The notes beneath the pieces are model-generated. The model ran no database searches and was not told the DNA's origin. It saw only the letters and a program-made list of their open reading frames with translations. The translations under genes and the position numbers were made by a program. From positions 100,496,200-100,560,199 of the forward strand of contig CM055092.1 in NCBI GenBank assembly GCA_029204225.1: a stretch of 64,000 bases of DNA. The letters are read 5' to 3'. How positions within the stretch are numbered: the first letter of the stretch is position 1; each line of letters starts with the position of its first letter. The stretch is from Diphasiastrum complanatum. Lineage: Eukaryota > Streptophyta > Lycopodiopsida > Lycopodiales > Lycopodiaceae. This document shows positions 1-11,904 of this stretch, in pieces.

Positions 1-33
1 CCATCCATTGATGAGGTGATGTTACAATTTCAG

Positions 34-95
34 GTCAATTTCTTGTTTACAAACATGTCCCATTGGGAGATCTCTACAATATCACTATTGTAATG
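34..95 (+). CDS. SLC19-like carrier, internal exon (TM5 region)
   Basis: The exon follows an acceptor ending TTTCAG and precedes a GTAAGT donor. Its first two bases finish a codon begun upstream (phase 1); if that base is G the residue is Gly. Twenty codons then read QFLVYKHVPLGDLYNITIVM. Seen: a Gly-Gln-Phe-Leu-Val start, then a hydrophobic run after a short polar loop. Known: SLC19 carriers have GQ-L-V at the end of one helix and then a Leu/Ile-rich start of the next. The exon ends in phase 0, as required by the next exon at 8906, whose residues continue the helix into a Leu-Pro motif. On its own the exon would be unconvincing; its phase and fit to the later exons are the support. The N-terminal exons lie before the window. 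Confidence 0.65.
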
Positions 96-544
96 GTAAG
101 TATCACTTAACCAGTTGCAAACTTACTTTTTTGTTTATAGGATATGTTTTCAAATCATGTACTAATATCTCATAGTTGTCTAATTTTTCCTGTAAAGCAG
201 TACAATATTAGCCTTTTCCCCACCTCTTAAGCACATTGTGGTAGGCTCATGGGCCTTCTACTAGACTGCACTGATCTATCTAACCTCCTAGAGTAGGTCT
301 GTAGCGCCCTATCTTACTAAGTGACTAATAATCAAGTGACTATGTAGCATCGTAAACCCACTAGGGCACTGATTTACAACATAGGACTACAACTCAAGGA
401 AGTTGTCATCAAGGTATTTCAGGAGCAGATGTGGGTGATGTAGATCTTTTGAAATGATTTGTCTGGATGCTACTAGGAATGCCTTGAACTAGATCAGTCT
501 ACAAATTAAGTTCCGCGCAAGAGATGTATGTAGGCCTTGTAGAT

Positions 545-1310
545 GCTTGACGCCCAACCTGTGGACTAAGAAAAGGTACATGTCAAGTGTGAACATAGGA
601 GCTTAAAGCTCAATCATCTATAAAGAAACAATAACTATAAATACAATGCATAAAAATGTCTGGTCCAATCAGGATCCAACAACCTGGAATAGTATATCAT
701 CAGTCCATCAGTCCATCAGCATGGAAGAAATGGTGGATGTATGCTGTGAAGGTGTCACTAGACGTGTTGTGGACCTTTGCCGTTGGATAGACTGTCGATG
801 TCGTCTCTGCTGCCGTGGCGCTCTGGGCTGTGGCCTAATAGTTGTCTGTCTCTCTGGTCGTCGACGCTGTCTCAGCTGCCTGTGTATGAAGGAGTCTGGA
901 ATCTCGGCCTCTCCATCGGAATCATAGCCTGTGGGTACCTCTGATCTCTGTCGCCGACGAGATATGCACTCACTGATGCTCAACTTTGTTAGGGGATGTG
1001 TATCAATATCTAATCTCCTCCTCCTCAAGTCTGCAATCTCCTGGATCATAAGTGCAACACATCTAGGATCCTCATAAGATATCAAGGTACACAGTGTGGG
1101 TGGATGCTCCCTGAACAAGCAGTAGTACCTCCCCCGAATCTCATAGTAGTCGGCAATATCTAATCTCCTCCTCCTCAAGTCTGCCATCTCCTAGATCATA
1201 AGTGCAACACATCTAGGATCCTCATAAGATATCAAGGTACACAGTGTGGCTAGATGCTCCCTGAACAAGCAGTAGTACCTCCCCCGAATCTCATAGTAGT
1301 CGGCAAGATT
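545..1310 (-). mobile_element. LINE 3' fragment (C-terminal zinc-finger region and 3' UTR)
   Basis: Read on the minus strand this encodes YYEIRGRYYCLFREHPPTL, then a SYEDPRCVALMIQE block and a basic tail. That is the C-terminal end of the reverse transcriptase protein seen intact at 20202-22529. The 3' UTR near 545-600 shares the ACTTGACATGTACC motif with the copy ending at about 6110. The 5' part is missing. It has an internal 150-bp duplication, listed separately. Confidence 0.8.
1011..1310. repeat. 150-bp tandem duplication inside the LINE fragment
   Basis: Positions 1011-1160 and 1161-1310 are near-identical copies. The period is exactly 150 bp (50 codons), so the duplication keeps the LINE reading frame and repeats the IRGRYYCLFREHP to DLRRRRLDI block. 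Only a few substitutions separate the units. Confidence 0.9.
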
Positions 1311-1441
1311 TGATGATGATTTTATAATGAGCATTTACATGTATACCATCATCACCACTATACTTACATTTTCTAATTAGCAATTATCAAATATTCGTAG
1401 CTATTAGATGGTAGCTGTTTTTAGTAGCTATCACTTCATAT

Positions 1442-3300
1442 ATGTTTTCGGAAAAGCAGCTTCGATCCCTTCTCCGTAAAAAGAAAGTGGCCTATTTTTT
1501 TTCCCGTTCCTCCTACTCCTTCCCTCCCTCCACTCTACTTCCTCGGCTACTTTTTGGAAGATCTTTCTTCATAAGCCCCTACCCATTGCACCCATCCCTC
1601 TTCAATCCTGGGTCGACTATGCAACCAACCTACATACAACTGCTCACCCTTTCATCTCTCTTTCTTCTTGTCCTACCCACTGTGACCTCTTTGGTCCTGA
1701 CATGGTTGAAGCCACCATTTGCAAACTCAAGAACAATTGTATGTCTGACATTGACCTCCTTTCAGCCGAGCTCCTCAAACCAGTTGCCAAACTCGCCTCC
1801 CCTTTCCTAGCCCGCTGTTTCAACCGCTCTGTCGTTGATGGTTTCCCCATACCTGGACCACCAATCTCCTTCACTCCATTCTTGAAGCAGGCGATTCCAT
1901 GAATGTCCACAACTATCGCACTATGATTGGTCATACCATGGCCAAGTTGTACTCCACTATTCTCCAGAACTTCGTTACGGCAGAGGTTGATTCTTGACTA
2001 TTGTATGCGACTGGCTAGGCTGGCTTCCGCCGGGGTTATATCACTCTTGATCATGTCCTCACCCTACGTACTATCATTGAGGAGGCAAAGCATATGGGCA
2101 AGAAGGTATTTGCTTGTTTCGTTGATCTCTCTAAGGCCTTTAATACTGTTCCCTGTCATCTTTTGATTAGCATATTACGTCAGCTTGGCTTTTCCGACTC
2201 TATTCTCGCGGCAGTGGTTGCTCTGTATGAGAGTTTTAGCACATATTCGGCTGGGTACTGATTTGTGTTCTCCCAGCCATAGCACTATTGGTGTCAAGCA
2301 AGGCTATCCATTGTCCCCTCCGCTGTTTGCACTTTATATTGATGATTTTGAGCACCTCATTTGTGAAGGTGGAGATGGTTACCCGCTGGCTCATTTGCTC
2401 ATCCTCATTTGGCTTTATGTTGATGACATTGTCCTGCTTTCTCCCTCACCAGAAAGGTTGCAATGTCATTTAGAGGTCTTACATTGGTTTTGTGCTTCGG
2501 GTCTCTCTGTTAACTTTAAAAAGATGAAGATTATGATTTTCAACACCAATCGACAGAGCCTTCACAATTATCAATAGTTCTATGACTGCCAGAAAGTTGA
2601 CATTGTTGCCTCTTATACTTACTTGGGAGTCCTGTTTACTACGCCCCTTCTTGGTTTCCGCCAAGCTGCATTTGCGCTATATGTAGCAGACTTGGAGCTC
2701 CGTCCCACCTTCCCGCACTCGACTGAGCTATTACCAGACACACTTCCTCTCTCTGGATCCTTCTGGTTTGCCATTGTTGCCGCTCTGTCTTTCACAGCCC
2801 CTATCACATGGCCTGCGCTATCGTCTTGGGCAGTTGTGCATTTCCTCTCATTAGCTTGCTATTGAGGCCGGTCGTGCATGGGATATCCCCCAGGAGCGTC
2901 GTCTATGTCGCTTGTGCTCGTTGCAGGAGGTGGAAGATGAAGCCCGTTTCCTCCTTAGATGTCCGTTGTATTATTGGATACAGGAAAGGTATTATTGTCT
3001 CTTTCGCGATGGCCCGCATACACTTCGCAGTTTTGTCTCCTATTCTGTTGCTCGTTGCTTGGGACTTCTTGTTCATGAGATGCGTACTCTCCGTTAGTCT
3101 CATCTGCATGTACCAGATCACCTGGGGTTAGACTCCCAGCAGCTGCTTCTCACTAGCTTCTTTCGGACTTGAGCACATGCTGATGACTCCGACAACGAGA
3201 TTCCTATCCTTGTGCCACCACGGAAAAAGCCTAGATGTAGTCGCCACTTGTCTCCATCAGGGCCCACTGTACACTGCACTCAGCCTACACTTCAGACTTA
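1442..3300 (+). pseudogene. Decayed LINE, RT to C-terminal domain
   Basis: A 5'-truncated copy without endonuclease. In shifting frames one can read LLSAELLKPVAKLASPFLA, HNYRTMIGHTMAKLYSTILQ, FVDLSKAFNTVP, the IGVKQGYPLSPPLFALYID block, YVDDIVLLSPSPERLQ and, near 2900-3100, CPLYYWIQERYYCLFRD. These are the RT fingers, palm and C-terminal domain of the family at 20202. Stops and frameshifts occur throughout, and the thumb-to-C-terminus part is shortened. It is followed immediately by another LINE copy in the same orientation. Confidence 0.8.
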
Positions 3301-3329
3301 CTTTCACTGATATGTACTTACTGGAAGAG

Positions 3330-3694
3330 AAGATAGAGCAACACAGGTTGAGACGAAATCGTGGGCTTCCCTGTTCAAGGAGGACGTTAGAAAGGGTACA
3401 CCATCGTTCAACCGAGTCATTTCAGCCACCATATCCGAAGAGCGAATGCTGGATAGAGCTTGGAGAACCAAGAGAGACCCTTCTACACTCATAGTTCGCT
3501 TCGGGAAGACAGACGAGCAACCCTCAAACTGCGGACCAAGCTTAGAGGTGCACTTATATTTATGGATGATGATCACTCCCATGCAAGTTATGGATCGGAA
3601 AAAAGCATTCAGTGAGGCAAAAGCTTTGGGGAAGAGGGTAATTTATCGGGATTGCAAGGCTCGATACATTGATCCTCCGAATCCTGACAAATAG
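3330..3694 (+). pseudogene. LINE ORF1 C-terminal remnant
   Basis: In overlapping frames the stretch reads ETKSWASLFKEDVRKG, then a basic region, then TPMQVMDRKKAFSEAKALGK and VIYRDCKARY before a stop at about 3692. Plant LINE first ORFs often carry a SWA-LF motif, and ORF1 proteins of L1-like elements end in an RNA-binding region with a similar Thr-Pro-x-Gln...Ala-x-x-x-Gly-Lys pattern. The assignment is by motif and by position just before the endonuclease. One frameshift separates the two halves. Confidence 0.5.
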
Positions 3695-3745
3695 GGATTA
3701 AGGCCCTTCGGACTAGGTAGCGGTTCGGGGGGTCCTTCTCAAGCA

Positions 3746-4260
3746 TTGCAGTTGAGGTTATGGAACTGCAATGGCATTCACTCTTCAGCTACTGCCGGCG
3801 ATTTTAGAGATTTTTGTGCGGAGGGTGATCTCTTCCTATTCACCGAGACACATGAGAGTCCGGAACGAGGTTTACCGGTTGTTGCGGGTTTTTGCTGGTA
3901 CTCTGCACATCAGAGGTCGACGAGAGCATTGACAGATTGGGGTTCTGGTGGGGTGGCCTGCTTAGTCCGCGACTTCATTCGGCCTTGGGTCGAGTTGGTG
4001 CATACCTCGCTATATTTGGATTCGGGTGGACCGGACTTTGATGGGACTGAATCGTGATTTCTTTCTGGCCATTTGTTATTTTCCACTGGACACATCAGTT
4101 TTCACATCAGATGAGGAGTCACCTTTCATGGATATCTCTTCAGACATCATCAGATACGAGAAGCATGGTTATGTTCTTTTAGCTACGACTTTAATGCCAG
4201 GACTGGATCCAGGCAGACAGAGTTCCATAGAGTAGAGGATGATCCACAACGGATACATGC
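3746..4260 (+). pseudogene. LINE apurinic-type endonuclease domain, frameshifted
   Basis: The domain opens with LRLWNCNGIHS and then FTETHES, which match the Asn and catalytic Glu motifs of the exonuclease-endonuclease-phosphatase fold used by LINEs to nick target DNA. A stop near 4056 and a frame change follow. The next frames give LAICYFPL and, near 4185, DFNARTG, the Asp-x-Asn motif. The C-terminal Ser-Asp-His part is missing because the sequence jumps to the RT near 4260-4340. Family membership is clear; activity is not possible in this copy. Confidence 0.75.
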
Positions 4261-4336
4261 TTTAGACTAGGATGATCTTGGCCTCCGGCGACGATCAGCA
4301 GTTGCAGAGGGTCCAATTACTGCATATGGAGAGTAG

Positions 4337-5177
4337 ATGCTTCAGTTGGACGAGGCTCATGGCTTACTGCAGTGGCCTGAATTAAACCTACATAAGGCCA
4401 AAGATATTGATGATCTAGAAGCTGAACTTTTGAAACAGGCTGCTGACATTCTCTCACCCTTTCTCTCTTTCCTCTTTAACCACGCTATCACATCTGGTTT
4501 CCCCTCCCCTTGGTCCACAAACCTTATCCATCCTATCCATAAAGGCGGTGATCCCATGAAAGCTGACAACTGTCGTACCATCATGATCAGCCACCCCTTT
4601 GCCAAGGTTTATGGTTCTATTCTTCAGTCAGAGATCAGTATAGAGATGGATACCAGAGCACTGCGTGCCATAGGTCAGGCAGGTTTTAGACCAGGATATA
4701 CTACATCAGTTCATATTTTCACCTTGAGATCCATCATTGAGGAGGCTAAGGCCAGGAGAGAGCGTGTATACTGCTGCTTTGTGGATTTCCACAAAGCCTT
4801 TGACTCTGTGCCTCGACATTTATTGATACAGAGACTTCGGGACTGTGGCTTCCAGGAGGATATCATACAGGTAGTTGTGGCATTGTACAGACGAGTTATT
4901 GGCCAGAGTTGTATCACCAGAGATAGAGAGTACCATTGGGGTTAAGCAGGGATGTCCTCTCTCACCTACACTCTTTGGTTTATATATAGATGAGCTTGAG
5001 CAGGTTATACAAACAGAGGGACGTGAGGGATGCACATTGGGTGACCTCGTTATCGCTAGCCTATTAATACAGTGCCTGGAGGATCTCCAGGGTAGAGGCA
5101 CACACTATGCTGCAGCAGCTTTGTCGTCCTCCCAGCACCTGCATTTTGAGGGACACTCCTTTTTGTGGTATTCCTAG
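4337..5177 (+). pseudogene. LINE reverse transcriptase, internally deleted
   Basis: The first frame (4337-4945) gives RT fingers with NCRTIMISHPFAKVYGSILQ, AGFRPGYTTS and CCFVDFHKAFDSVPRHLL. A frameshift near 4930 leads into GVKQGCPLSPTLFGLYIDEL (4940-5060). After GDLVIAS the catalytic YADD box and thumb are missing; the frame continues with LEDLQGRGTHYAAAALSSSQ, a region that lies about 220 residues later in the intact copy. A large in-element deletion is therefore inferred. Confidence 0.8.
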
Positions 5178-5189
5178 GCCTGTCGTCTC

Positions 5190-5960
5190 CTCTCCACATT
5201 GAGTATTCACATTACGGATCTACCAGCTGGTACTCATCAGTATATTAGAGGATACCTGTACAGGGCATATCTTCAGAGCACTTGGCAGGATTCGTCTGGG
5301 GTGAAGACGAAGTTTTATCAGGCACATTTTCTATCCCGGGATCCTGCTGGGTTGGGTATCCCATTGTACCCAGATACACCTAGTGGACAGTATCTCAGAC
5401 AAACTGCGGATAGTGATGGGTCGATTCCGGGTTTCCTCTCACCAGCTAGCCGTGGAGACTGGCAGATACAGTGGCATCCCGAGAGTTGCTAGGATCTGCA
5501 GTATGTGTGATCTACATGATATAGAGGATGAGTTTCATTTTCTCTTCAGATGCCCAGCCTACTATGAGATTCGAGGGAGATACTACTGCTTGTTTCGGGA
5601 TCATCTGATCGCACTCTCTACCTTGATATTGTATGAGGATCCCAGATGTGTTGCGTTGATGATCCGGGAGATGACAGACCTGCGTATGGCGAGACTTGAC
5701 GCTGACACCTCCCCCTTGATACAGCTTAGCATACAAGAGTGCCTATCCCACCGAAGACAGAGGCAAGAGAGTAGTGATTCGGATGGAGAGGCTGAGATTC
5801 CAGATGCCACCATACATAGATGGCAGAGACAGTGTCGGTGACCAGAGAGACAGCCAACCTGCAGGCCACAGCCTACAGCTTCACGACAACATAGACGCCA
5901 CCGACCATCCACTCGACGATAGAGAGATGCAGTTCGCTCAGAGACAGTGCCACAACATAC
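5190..5960 (+). pseudogene. LINE RT C-terminal domain with CCHC finger
   Basis: Two frames cover the end of the RT protein: ITDLPAGTHQYIRGYLYRAY, then from 5383 FRVSSHQLAVETGRY, CSMCDLHDIEDEFHFLFRC and PAYYEIRGRYYCLFRDH. The finger is C-x2-C-x9-H-x4-C, as in the intact copy. The tail is acidic and then basic. The finger is probably nucleic-acid binding, as in related LINE proteins. Confidence 0.8.
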
Positions 5961-6185
5961 TTTACATCATTTTTTCATAGGCAGAGAGACATCTATATGA
6001 TGATTGACTCTCATTGTGCCTAGCACTATTTCCTATTTTTACTATAATCTTGTTTCTTTTAGGTGGTAAAGCTTTATGCTCCCACCGGGCATACTTGACA
6101 TGTACCTTTTTTCAGTCCTATGTACCTTAGGGTATCCCATGGACATTAATAAAGATCTTTCTTTCTTTCTTTCTTTCTCTCTCTC

Positions 6186-7405
6186 GCGAGTTATTGTACA
6201 GGCGAGTTATTGGCAGGGTTCGACTATCATGAGTTATCTCACCAGAGGTGGTTAGTAATATTGGGGTCAAGCAGGGTTGCCCACTATCTCCTACACTTTT
6301 TGGTCTTTACATTGATGAGCTGGAGCATGTTATACAGAGTGATGGGGGAGAGGGTTGTACATTGGGCGACCTCATTATTGCTATCGCCCTGTATGCCGAT
6401 GATGTGGTTTTGCTTTCACGGACAAGAGAGGGTTTGCAGCGATAGTTAGACGCTCTTCTTTCTTTCTGCACACAGTGGGGTTTGTTAGGTTATGGTTTTC
6501 AACACCTCCATGTCTTTCATGATGCGGTAGGAGCTTCTATGGGATGGCCATCCACTTGAGGTTGTTGATTCCTATACATACCTGGGGGTACTATTCTCGG
6601 GGCCCACGTTTAGCATGAGACATGCAGCTATTTCTCGGGTACGAAAGGGCTATGCCTCACTGGTAGATTTGGAGAGACTATGCTTCAGCTCACACATCAG
6701 AGATGTGACTAGTAAGTGCCGACTCTTTGACACCATGGTGTGTGCCCTCAGCTATGTATGCTTCCGAGACATGGAGTACTGTCTGACAGCTACAGATTGG
6801 ACATAAATCTCTCGGCTCTAGATTTTTTGCTCTCTCGGATGATACAGGCTAAGCCCTCAGTACCGCATCAGATTATATTGGCAAAGTTCATGGTCTCCCC
6901 CATATAGATTGAGGCCTTATTCCATATTGTGACATTATACAGAGGCTGGATGATCTTCAAATCGGGGATACACCCTATGTTGTTGCAGTTCTATCTTCAT
7001 CTTGGCGCCTACACTCAGAGGGACAGCTTTTCTCATGGTATTCCCAGGCTTGTCGTCTCCTCTCCACTTTGGGTATCCAGATTACTGACCTACCTGCGGG
7101 CACCCATCAACACATCAGTAGAGGCCTCCTCTACAGATCATATCTTCGTGGCACCTAGCAGGGTCCACTGGGCACCAAGAGTGAGTTTTACCGCACACGC
7201 TTTCTATCCCTTGATTCAGCTGGTCGCCCCATAATACCCGGTTACTTGCTGAGGAGTATATCACACAGATTGCGGATAGAGATGGGTTAGTTTCGCGTCT
7301 CCTCATATCAGCTGGCCATTGAGACCGGCAGATATAGTGACACCTTACGAGAGGATCGACTTTGTAGCATGTGTGCTAGGCATGAGATTGAGGACGTTCA
7401 CTGAA
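6186..7405 (+). pseudogene. 5'-truncated LINE fragment (RT palm to C-terminal finger)
   Basis: It starts directly after the CT-rich end of the preceding LINE. It shows the GVKQGCPLSPTLFGLYIDEL block and ALYADDVVLLSRTREGLQ (to 6445), then many stops, then DFLLSRMIQAKPSVPHQIIL and the C-terminal region to ACVLGMRLRTF near 7400. The catalytic YADD box is present but the frame is broken on both sides. The copy ends abruptly where an inverted LINE copy begins. Confidence 0.8.
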
Positions 7406-7419
7406 GAATGTTGTGGAGG

Positions 7420-8360
7420 TAATGTGTGTTGGTGACGTCGTCTAGGAGGTTGTCTGTGTCTCCTCATATCAGTGATTCTACAACAATCAGAATCTGGATG
7501 GTACACGTCTCTGTGTCGGGAGTCATCATCAACCTCACTATCTTCTAAGTCTGGATCAATCCGTGTCCTTCTGCAAAGGATGTGATCTGAAGCTGTGTGT
7601 CAGAGTGACTAGACTGAGTTGGCTAACATAGATTCTGTCGCAGAAGTAACATCTCTCTGATCATGAGTGCAACAGAATGTGGATCCCCATATGCTATTAT
7701 CGCCCTCAAAGTGACTGGTGCATCCCGAAAAGAAAGTGATACCTCCCTCTGATCTCACAGTATGCTGGACAACTAAAGAAGAAGTGCTCCTCAGACTCTA
7801 TCTCGGATAGTGAGCACACCGAGCAAACTGCTCCTCCCATGGAGTACTCTGAAAACGCCGAGTCTCAATTACAAGATGATGTGATGAGACTCTGAATTGA
7901 CCCAGTATGAATCTCAAACCACACGATAATCCTGAATCCAAAGAACGTGGCAGAACTGGGAACCCTTCTGTATCCAACTCCAGAAAGTGAATTCGATAGT
8001 AGTAGGGTTTGACCCCAAGGTGGCCCTGCCACGCTCGAGTCCAATATACTCTGTATAAGAACCATCTGATGTAGTCATGGGTGCCCAACGGAAGGTCCAT
8101 GATAGAAATGCGAAGTGTGTCAAGTAAGCGAGAAGCTTGAGAAAACCATGATAGCTGGAAGCCTTGACTAGGAGGATGCTGAGATGAGGTAAGAGCTGCC
8201 TGTGTATATCTTTGCTCATCCAATGCGAATAATGTGACTCTTTGAATATATGTGATAATTTGAAAGATGGTGTCAAGTCGAATGGGTGGAATTGCTAACT
8301 CAGCCAGAATGTCTGATGTGGAATGGAAGGGTTAGCCCGTATCATAGAGAGAGAAGAGCA
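7420..8360 (-). pseudogene. LINE C-terminal fragment, inverted
   Basis: On the minus strand it reads MIRANPSIPHQTFW, then a 141-codon frame (8223-7798) with YTQAALTSSQHPPSQGF, ISIMDLPLGTHDYIRWFLYR and FRVSSHHLVIETRRFQSTP, then a degraded finger and tail to about 7420. These are the post-RT parts of the family at 20202. With the + strand fragment ending at 7405 it makes a tail-to-tail pair. Confidence 0.8.
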
Positions 8361-8389
8361 CTGGGGTAACTAGTTCTTCATCCTTCATC

Positions 8390-8640
8390 TCACCTTACTC
8401 AAAGGGGGTATTCCACCTATGATAAGGAGCCTTTTGTTGTGATAAATGCTTTTAAACTTTGGAGACTTTATTTGTATGGATCCAGGTTTACTATTGTGAT
8501 TGACCACCAAGCATTGAAGTACATCTATGATGCAGTTCACCTTTGGAGGAGTAAAATTAGTTTGTCGGCTTCATGGTTTGGCTTCATGAGCTTGAGATCC
8601 AGGAAGTGTAACATAGAGTCTAGATAGGGAGAGGGGCCTA
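8390..8640 (+). pseudogene. Ty3/gypsy RNase H relic
   Basis: The frame around 8400-8560 reads STYDKEPFVVINAFKLWRLY then LYGSRFTIVIDHQALKYIYD. The YDKE...WR-YL-G--F---TDH-ALKY pattern is the standard RNase H segment of gypsy polyproteins. The remainder to 8640 is degraded. No LTR or integrase was found next to it. Confidence 0.75.
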
Positions 8641-8905
8641 GTGCTTAGAGGACTCCTTGTGGTTTTAGTAGAGTATTTTCTCCTCCTATTTTGGGAGTCG
8701 TTGATTATAGAGATTGAGATTTTTTTCAAGAAAGAACTTTGTGTCATCATTCATTTGTAGCAGGGCGACAAACTAGTGTAGTGTTTGTTGTCTTGATATC
8801 TTGTTCATGTTTAATTAACAATTTAGTATTATTTAGCACATTGTTGATGTGAATGTTTTGTATCTCTACTCTTATTTGTGAAAATATTTTCTGTTGGAAT
8901 TTCAG

Positions 8906-9040
8906 GTAGGAGTTGCTTGTTTGGTAGTATTTATGTTACCTAAAGGCCCGTCAAAGCGAAAGGACAAATACGATATACTTTCTTCAAGCTCATCTAACAT
9001 AGGAAGACCTTTCATGATTAATTTATTTTCTTCACACCAG
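8906..9040 (+). CDS. SLC19-like carrier, internal exon (end of TM6 and central loop)
   Basis: This 45-codon exon is open throughout, begins after GGAATTTCAG and ends before GTAACG (phase 0 to 0). It reads VGVACLVVFMLPKGPSKRK, then a Ser-rich hydrophilic stretch. In SLC19 proteins the sixth membrane helix ends in Phe-Leu-Pro or a similar motif, followed by a basic, variable cytoplasmic loop. This exon has that pattern: hydrophobic run, MLPKGP, basic cluster SKRKDK, poly-Ser. The intron before it is about 8.8 kb and filled with LINE fragments. The intron after it is about 5.2 kb and carries gypsy and LTR remnants. The exon itself has no in-frame stop or shift, so the coding sequence seems to have been maintained despite the insertions around it. 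Confidence 0.72.
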
Positions 9041-9489
9041 GTAACGTTTATTTGACTAAATGACTAGAAACCATGCACTTGTACTTCTTGCCAAACTAGA
9101 AGAAGTTTGATATGACAATCATATGAACTTTCTTTTTGGTCTTTGTTCTTCAAATTATAGAGAACTTTACTTCATCAAATAGTTTGCTCTTGAGATCTCT
9201 AGAATTCTACTAAGTTGGATGTGGAAATGATAAATGGTAGCTTGTCTAATCATTCAAAAACTCAAGTAGGAAACGTAAGATTTTTCAAATACTTAGTATC
9301 ATATGCATTTTGTTTGTCACTTATAACATAAAAAGACTTGTTATTTGAAAAGGATCTTTGGTTTGGGTAAATTTGTCTAAAAAAATCATTGAATCATTGT
9401 TTTGGGGCTCCTAAAAAAGGTTTATGTGCATGAAAAAGGGTTGATATTCCAATTCCTATTCATGTTCTGAGGTTCTTGAGGGTAAGCGG

Positions 9490-10370
9490 AAACCTAAGTC
9501 AAAGATGCTCTTTGGAATGGGAACATGAACAAGAATAGGAATGGAACTTAGGATTAGGTACTAAGAAGCCGGAAAGGTGATACATCATATCGTAAAGAAC
9601 CTCAAAGACTAGCAATAAAGCATGAAATAAGCTCAGTAGGGTGGAGATCACGAAAAAGGTAAGAAAGGTTAGTAAACTGGTCAATATAAGCAATCACCTA
9701 ACCAGTATGGGTAAGATTGCGAAACAGATCACTCGGGCGAACCAGCCATTGCGGGTTAACCATAGCCATACAAAGGTCATGACGAAAGGTGGGCCATGTA
9801 TGCAGCCCTCGCGAGCAAAATGGTAAACGTGCCACCAAGTCTGAGCTCGACCATCTAGATGTAATGCAGCCAACTGGACCTTCTGGGTTTCAGTCTTGGG
9901 ATACATAAGAAAATAGGTCTCTACTTTAGAGAATCATTTCTCCAAAATATTCCCATCAGATGAGCCAGAGTAAGTGGTAAGTTGGATGTGATCATGAAAA
10001 TCACGAGCAAAATGTGGCTCATGACTTCTAGGATAAGTCGGGGAGGGAAAACTTGGTGGTGGTGCGGGAGACCCATAAGGAGAGCCAAAAACACTACCAC
10101 CATATGAAGACTGACCATACGTGCTAGCAAAATCACCTCCTGAAGATGAAGAGGGAGAGGTAGTAGTCAGACTCAATATGGGGAATAAAGGGGCTTTGCC
10201 AGGACGATGAAGGGTCTCTAGCAATGTGATATCCCTTTGAGGCAAAACGGTCTCAAGGTTAGAAAGGACAGGATCGATACGACTCTTAAGACGATCCATG
10301 CGAGCATCAATGTGCGTAAAATGATCACCTAAAGAACTCCGTGGTTTATCGTCCATTGAAGAGGTAGTGT
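9490..10370 (-). pseudogene. Ty3/gypsy gag relic
   Basis: The minus-strand frame starts with MDDKPRSSLGDHFTHIDARM at 10356 and runs through a Ser/Pro/Gly-rich linker to about 9934. A shifted frame then has YPKTETQKVQLAALHLDGRA followed by QTWW (9906-9830). The kv-lAALHL-G-A--WW pattern is the core of gypsy capsid (retrotransposon gag) domains. Further shifted frames continue to about 9490. No pol region accompanies it. Confidence 0.7.
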
Positions 10371-11904
10371 TGAAAGAGGGTGGAAAAGAGTAATTTTCAA
10401 ATCAGAAACCTACTCCAACTTCCATTCTGTTATATCACTTAAAATTTTGCCTTTCCTTGGGTTATGGATTCCAGGTTCGTGTTCATGTATATTTAAAAAA
10501 AAAAAAGCACTACCCCAACCATAAATGCTCCAGCAAAGCTCACTCTAAGGTACCTGCTAATAGATCAAACAATGGAATTGCGTTCCACCAATTTCTCTAA
10601 TGACTTAATGCTTCTTCTCTCCCTTTTCACAAGAATAAGATCCAAAATGCACTCTCCCCAACAAGATTATCACATCAAAATAGAGATTGAAACAAATGGC
10701 GAAAAAGCCAACACTATTGGTGCACAATTCTCTATGTAAAGATGATCGTAGAATCGATCTAAAAAGCCAACTCTATAAAAGAGAAAACAAATTCCAGCAT
10801 GATGAATTCTCAAAAATTTAACCTGAAAATGGTATGAAACTTTTCATTTTTCAAGAAAAAAAATTCCCAACATGATTCTAAGGTGTAGACAACCATAATT
10901 CTTGCTAAAAACACAAATTTCAGATTTGTCTCTCTTTTAGAAATCACCCAAAAACTTACACAAGATCCAATAGGAATCCAATTCATCACTTAAATTTGCA
11001 CCCATTAACGTTTGCATATTTGTTGTCCATTAAACAAGTATGGACAACAAATACACATGAATCAATCATAAACAACTTTTGAAGGAAGAAGAACTGGAAA
11101 GAGCAGATTATTAAGTATGCTAAAGATTCAATATGCACGCTATTCACTCAAAGAAGTTTGTAAAAGAGAATAGCATCCAAGCTTTTAAAGAAAATCCAAC
11201 ACCCCACTAATTTCCAGTGCTGAAAAAATGGAAACCTGCTCACAGAGGCAACTAAATACACCTATTGTACCACAAATTTTCTCTACTAGTTGGCTGGAAA
11301 ATGAACCATAGATCTGAGAAAAAACAGCGATAAAAAAGTTTGAAAAACAGTGACCTGCCAAGAATGTGCCTATAGTGGAGGAGATATGTTATGTACATAA
11401 GCAATGCCACTCTCTCTAGTCTCTTCAGCCCCTTTAGGCTCTTCCTCCCCTCAACAGAAAGAGCGCGCCTATTTATACTAGTAGAGATAGAGAAATCAAA
11501 TGGCCAATGGTTCCCAATGTGGAATATATAGAAGCCAACAGCCAAGAGCCATGTGTTACATAGGAGTTACAAAAGCAAATGAAAAGCTTTGGCATTGGAC
11601 AGGCAAGTGCTAATTGGAGAAGGTCATTAGTCCCATGGACCCCACAAACTTGAGCAAAAGTTAAAAAATGATCCTTGGGTCCTCAAAACCATATACATTG
11701 CCCCAACTTCATTAAATATGGCATTAACCCCATGAATTCACGCAATCCAAGCCTAAAGAAAGCTCTGTACTCGCCATACTATCTCTGGAGAAGATTCCAC
11801 CCAGGGAGAAAATAAACTCTGCTGACCCCTGACAGTCGTCCAGGGTGTACCTTCTGTTACCTTGACTTCGCAATCAGAGCATCAACATAGGAATCTCCAA
11901 AAGG

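Larger units (their letters stand above)
3300..6185 (+). mobile_element. LINE copy with ORF1 end, endonuclease, RT and 3' UTR
   Basis: This is the most complete copy in gene order, though it carries several breaks. It includes an ORF1-like end (to 3694), an endonuclease (3746-4250), RT (4337-5100), a C-terminal domain (5190-5960) and a 3' UTR ending in TTAATAAAGATC followed by CTTT and CT repeats at about 6145-6183. The RT has lost the YADD box through an internal deletion, so the copy cannot be autonomous. Confidence 0.8.

Noticed and set aside
9053-9480. Possible additional carrier exon after AATTATAG near 9162
   Set aside because: The required phase-0 frame meets a stop within 11 codons and shows no SLC19 likeness.
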